Assembly (NCBI GenBank): GCA_903825095.1
Contig: CAIJZF010000211.1
Location: forward strand, 1-6,160
Source of the DNA: an uncultured Bacteroidota bacterium
GTDB taxonomy: Bacteria; Bacteroidota; Bacteroidia; Chitinophagales; Chitinophagaceae
DNA: 6,160 bases
Reading direction: 5' to 3'
Shown here: positions 5,804 to 6,160 of the stretch, piece after piece
Position numbering within the stretch: the first letter of the stretch is position 1
Layout of the letters: the number at the start of each line of letters is the position of its first letter
Notes under the pieces: model-generated
What the model was told of the DNA's origin: nothing
Database searches by the model: none
The model's input: only the letters and a program-made list of their open reading frames with translations
Program-made: the position numbers and the translations under genes

Positions 5804-6160
5804 ATGAAAAAAATACTTTTTGCCATCCTTTTACTTGCTGTCTTTGCATTGAATGCTCAGGAGAAAACCTCCGTTATATATGATGAAAATGCACAGGTAA
5901 GAAAAGTAAGCAGTTTTACAGCCATTAGTGTGTCAAGCGCTATTGACTTGTATTTAACGCAGTCCAATAAAAATGAAGTAGCAGTAAGTGCAAGTAATGA
6001 CGAGATCAGAGATCATATCGTTACCGAAGTAGTTGGTGGTACTTTAATTGTAAGACTAGGAGATAAAGGAACTTGGATGAGTTGGAGAAAATGGGGCAAT
6101 TATAAAACCAAGGCCTATGTAAGTATTAAAGATATAGATGCACTAACAGCTTCAGGCGCA
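5804..6160 (+). CDS. Secreted DUF2807 (GIN-domain) protein, 3' end outside window
   Basis: The frame opens at ATG 5804 and runs without a stop to the window end, giving 119 residues. A cleavable signal peptide (MKKILFAILLLAVFALNAQ) exports the protein. The mature part matches the start of a GIN/DUF2807 domain (putative auto-transporter adhesin head-like, a beta-helical repeat fold): VSSFTAISVSSAIDLYLTQ at about 36-54, EVAVSASNDEIRDHIVTEV at about 58-76, then GGTLIVRLGD and KAYVSIKDIDALTASGA. The F-x-x-I-x-V-s-s-a-I-D-l-y-l-t-Q opening and the ...I-x-x-L-x-x-S-G-a ending are typical. Such proteins are common in Bacteroidota as small envelope or secreted proteins of unknown function, and the adhesin label is only by fold. 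It is divergent from the riboswitch-controlled receptor, and nothing links their functions. The full family is about 230-250 residues, so roughly half is missing. Confidence 0.85.
   Translation, partial: MKKILFAILLLAVFALNAQEKTSVIYDENAQVRKVSSFTAISVSSAIDLYLTQSNKNEVAVSASNDEIRDHIVTEVVGGTLIVRLGDKGTWMSWRKWGNYKTKAYVSIKDIDALTASGA

Noticed and set aside
1..6160. Mobile element, CRISPR array, toxin-antitoxin or multi-gene defence system
   Set aside because: No transposase, integrase, spaced repeats or linked effector genes are visible; every large open frame is explained by ordinary chromosomal families.

Overview
The window looks like a chromosomal segment from a Bacteroidota species, most likely of the Chitinophagaceae/Sphingobacteriia type. 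It is AT-rich, has A/T-rich leaders without Shine-Dalgarno motifs, carries promoter-like TTG...TAnnTTTG boxes, and encodes a TonB-dependent receptor and a GIN/DUF2807 protein. The family-level placement is inferred from the style of the proteins, not from a search.

Left part (1-1839, + strand): a 5'-truncated D-alanine--D-alanine ligase (ddl) is followed after 45 bp by a TTG-started, single-pass membrane protein with three PASTA repeats. The two probably form a cell-wall operon. A 133-bp AT-rich gap with a perfect 12-bp tandem duplication (1840-1972) leads to a small single-domain rhodanese (1973-2281). A good promoter candidate then precedes a lipoprotein-type alpha/beta hydrolase of the proline iminopeptidase (S33) family (2326-3354).

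Right part (3357-5803, - strand): a 737-residue TonB-dependent outer-membrane receptor converges on the hydrolase with only 2 bp between the stop codons. Its leader contains a clear TPP (thiamin pyrophosphate) riboswitch aptamer at about 5643-5722. An exact TAnnTTTG box sits just upstream of the aptamer. The receptor is therefore predicted to import thiamin or a related compound and to be repressed when TPP is plentiful. No inner-membrane transporter or salvage kinase is co-transcribed with it in the window. The leader downstream of the aptamer can pair with one strand of the aptamer, a possible expression platform.

Right edge (5804-6160, + strand): the first 119 codons of a secreted DUF2807/GIN-domain protein, transcribed divergently from the receptor and cut by the window end.

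I found no mobile element, CRISPR array, tRNA or rRNA, and no multi-gene defence or biosynthetic system. The most informative signal is the riboswitch-controlled receptor. The rest is ordinary chromosomal housekeeping with a few local oddities.
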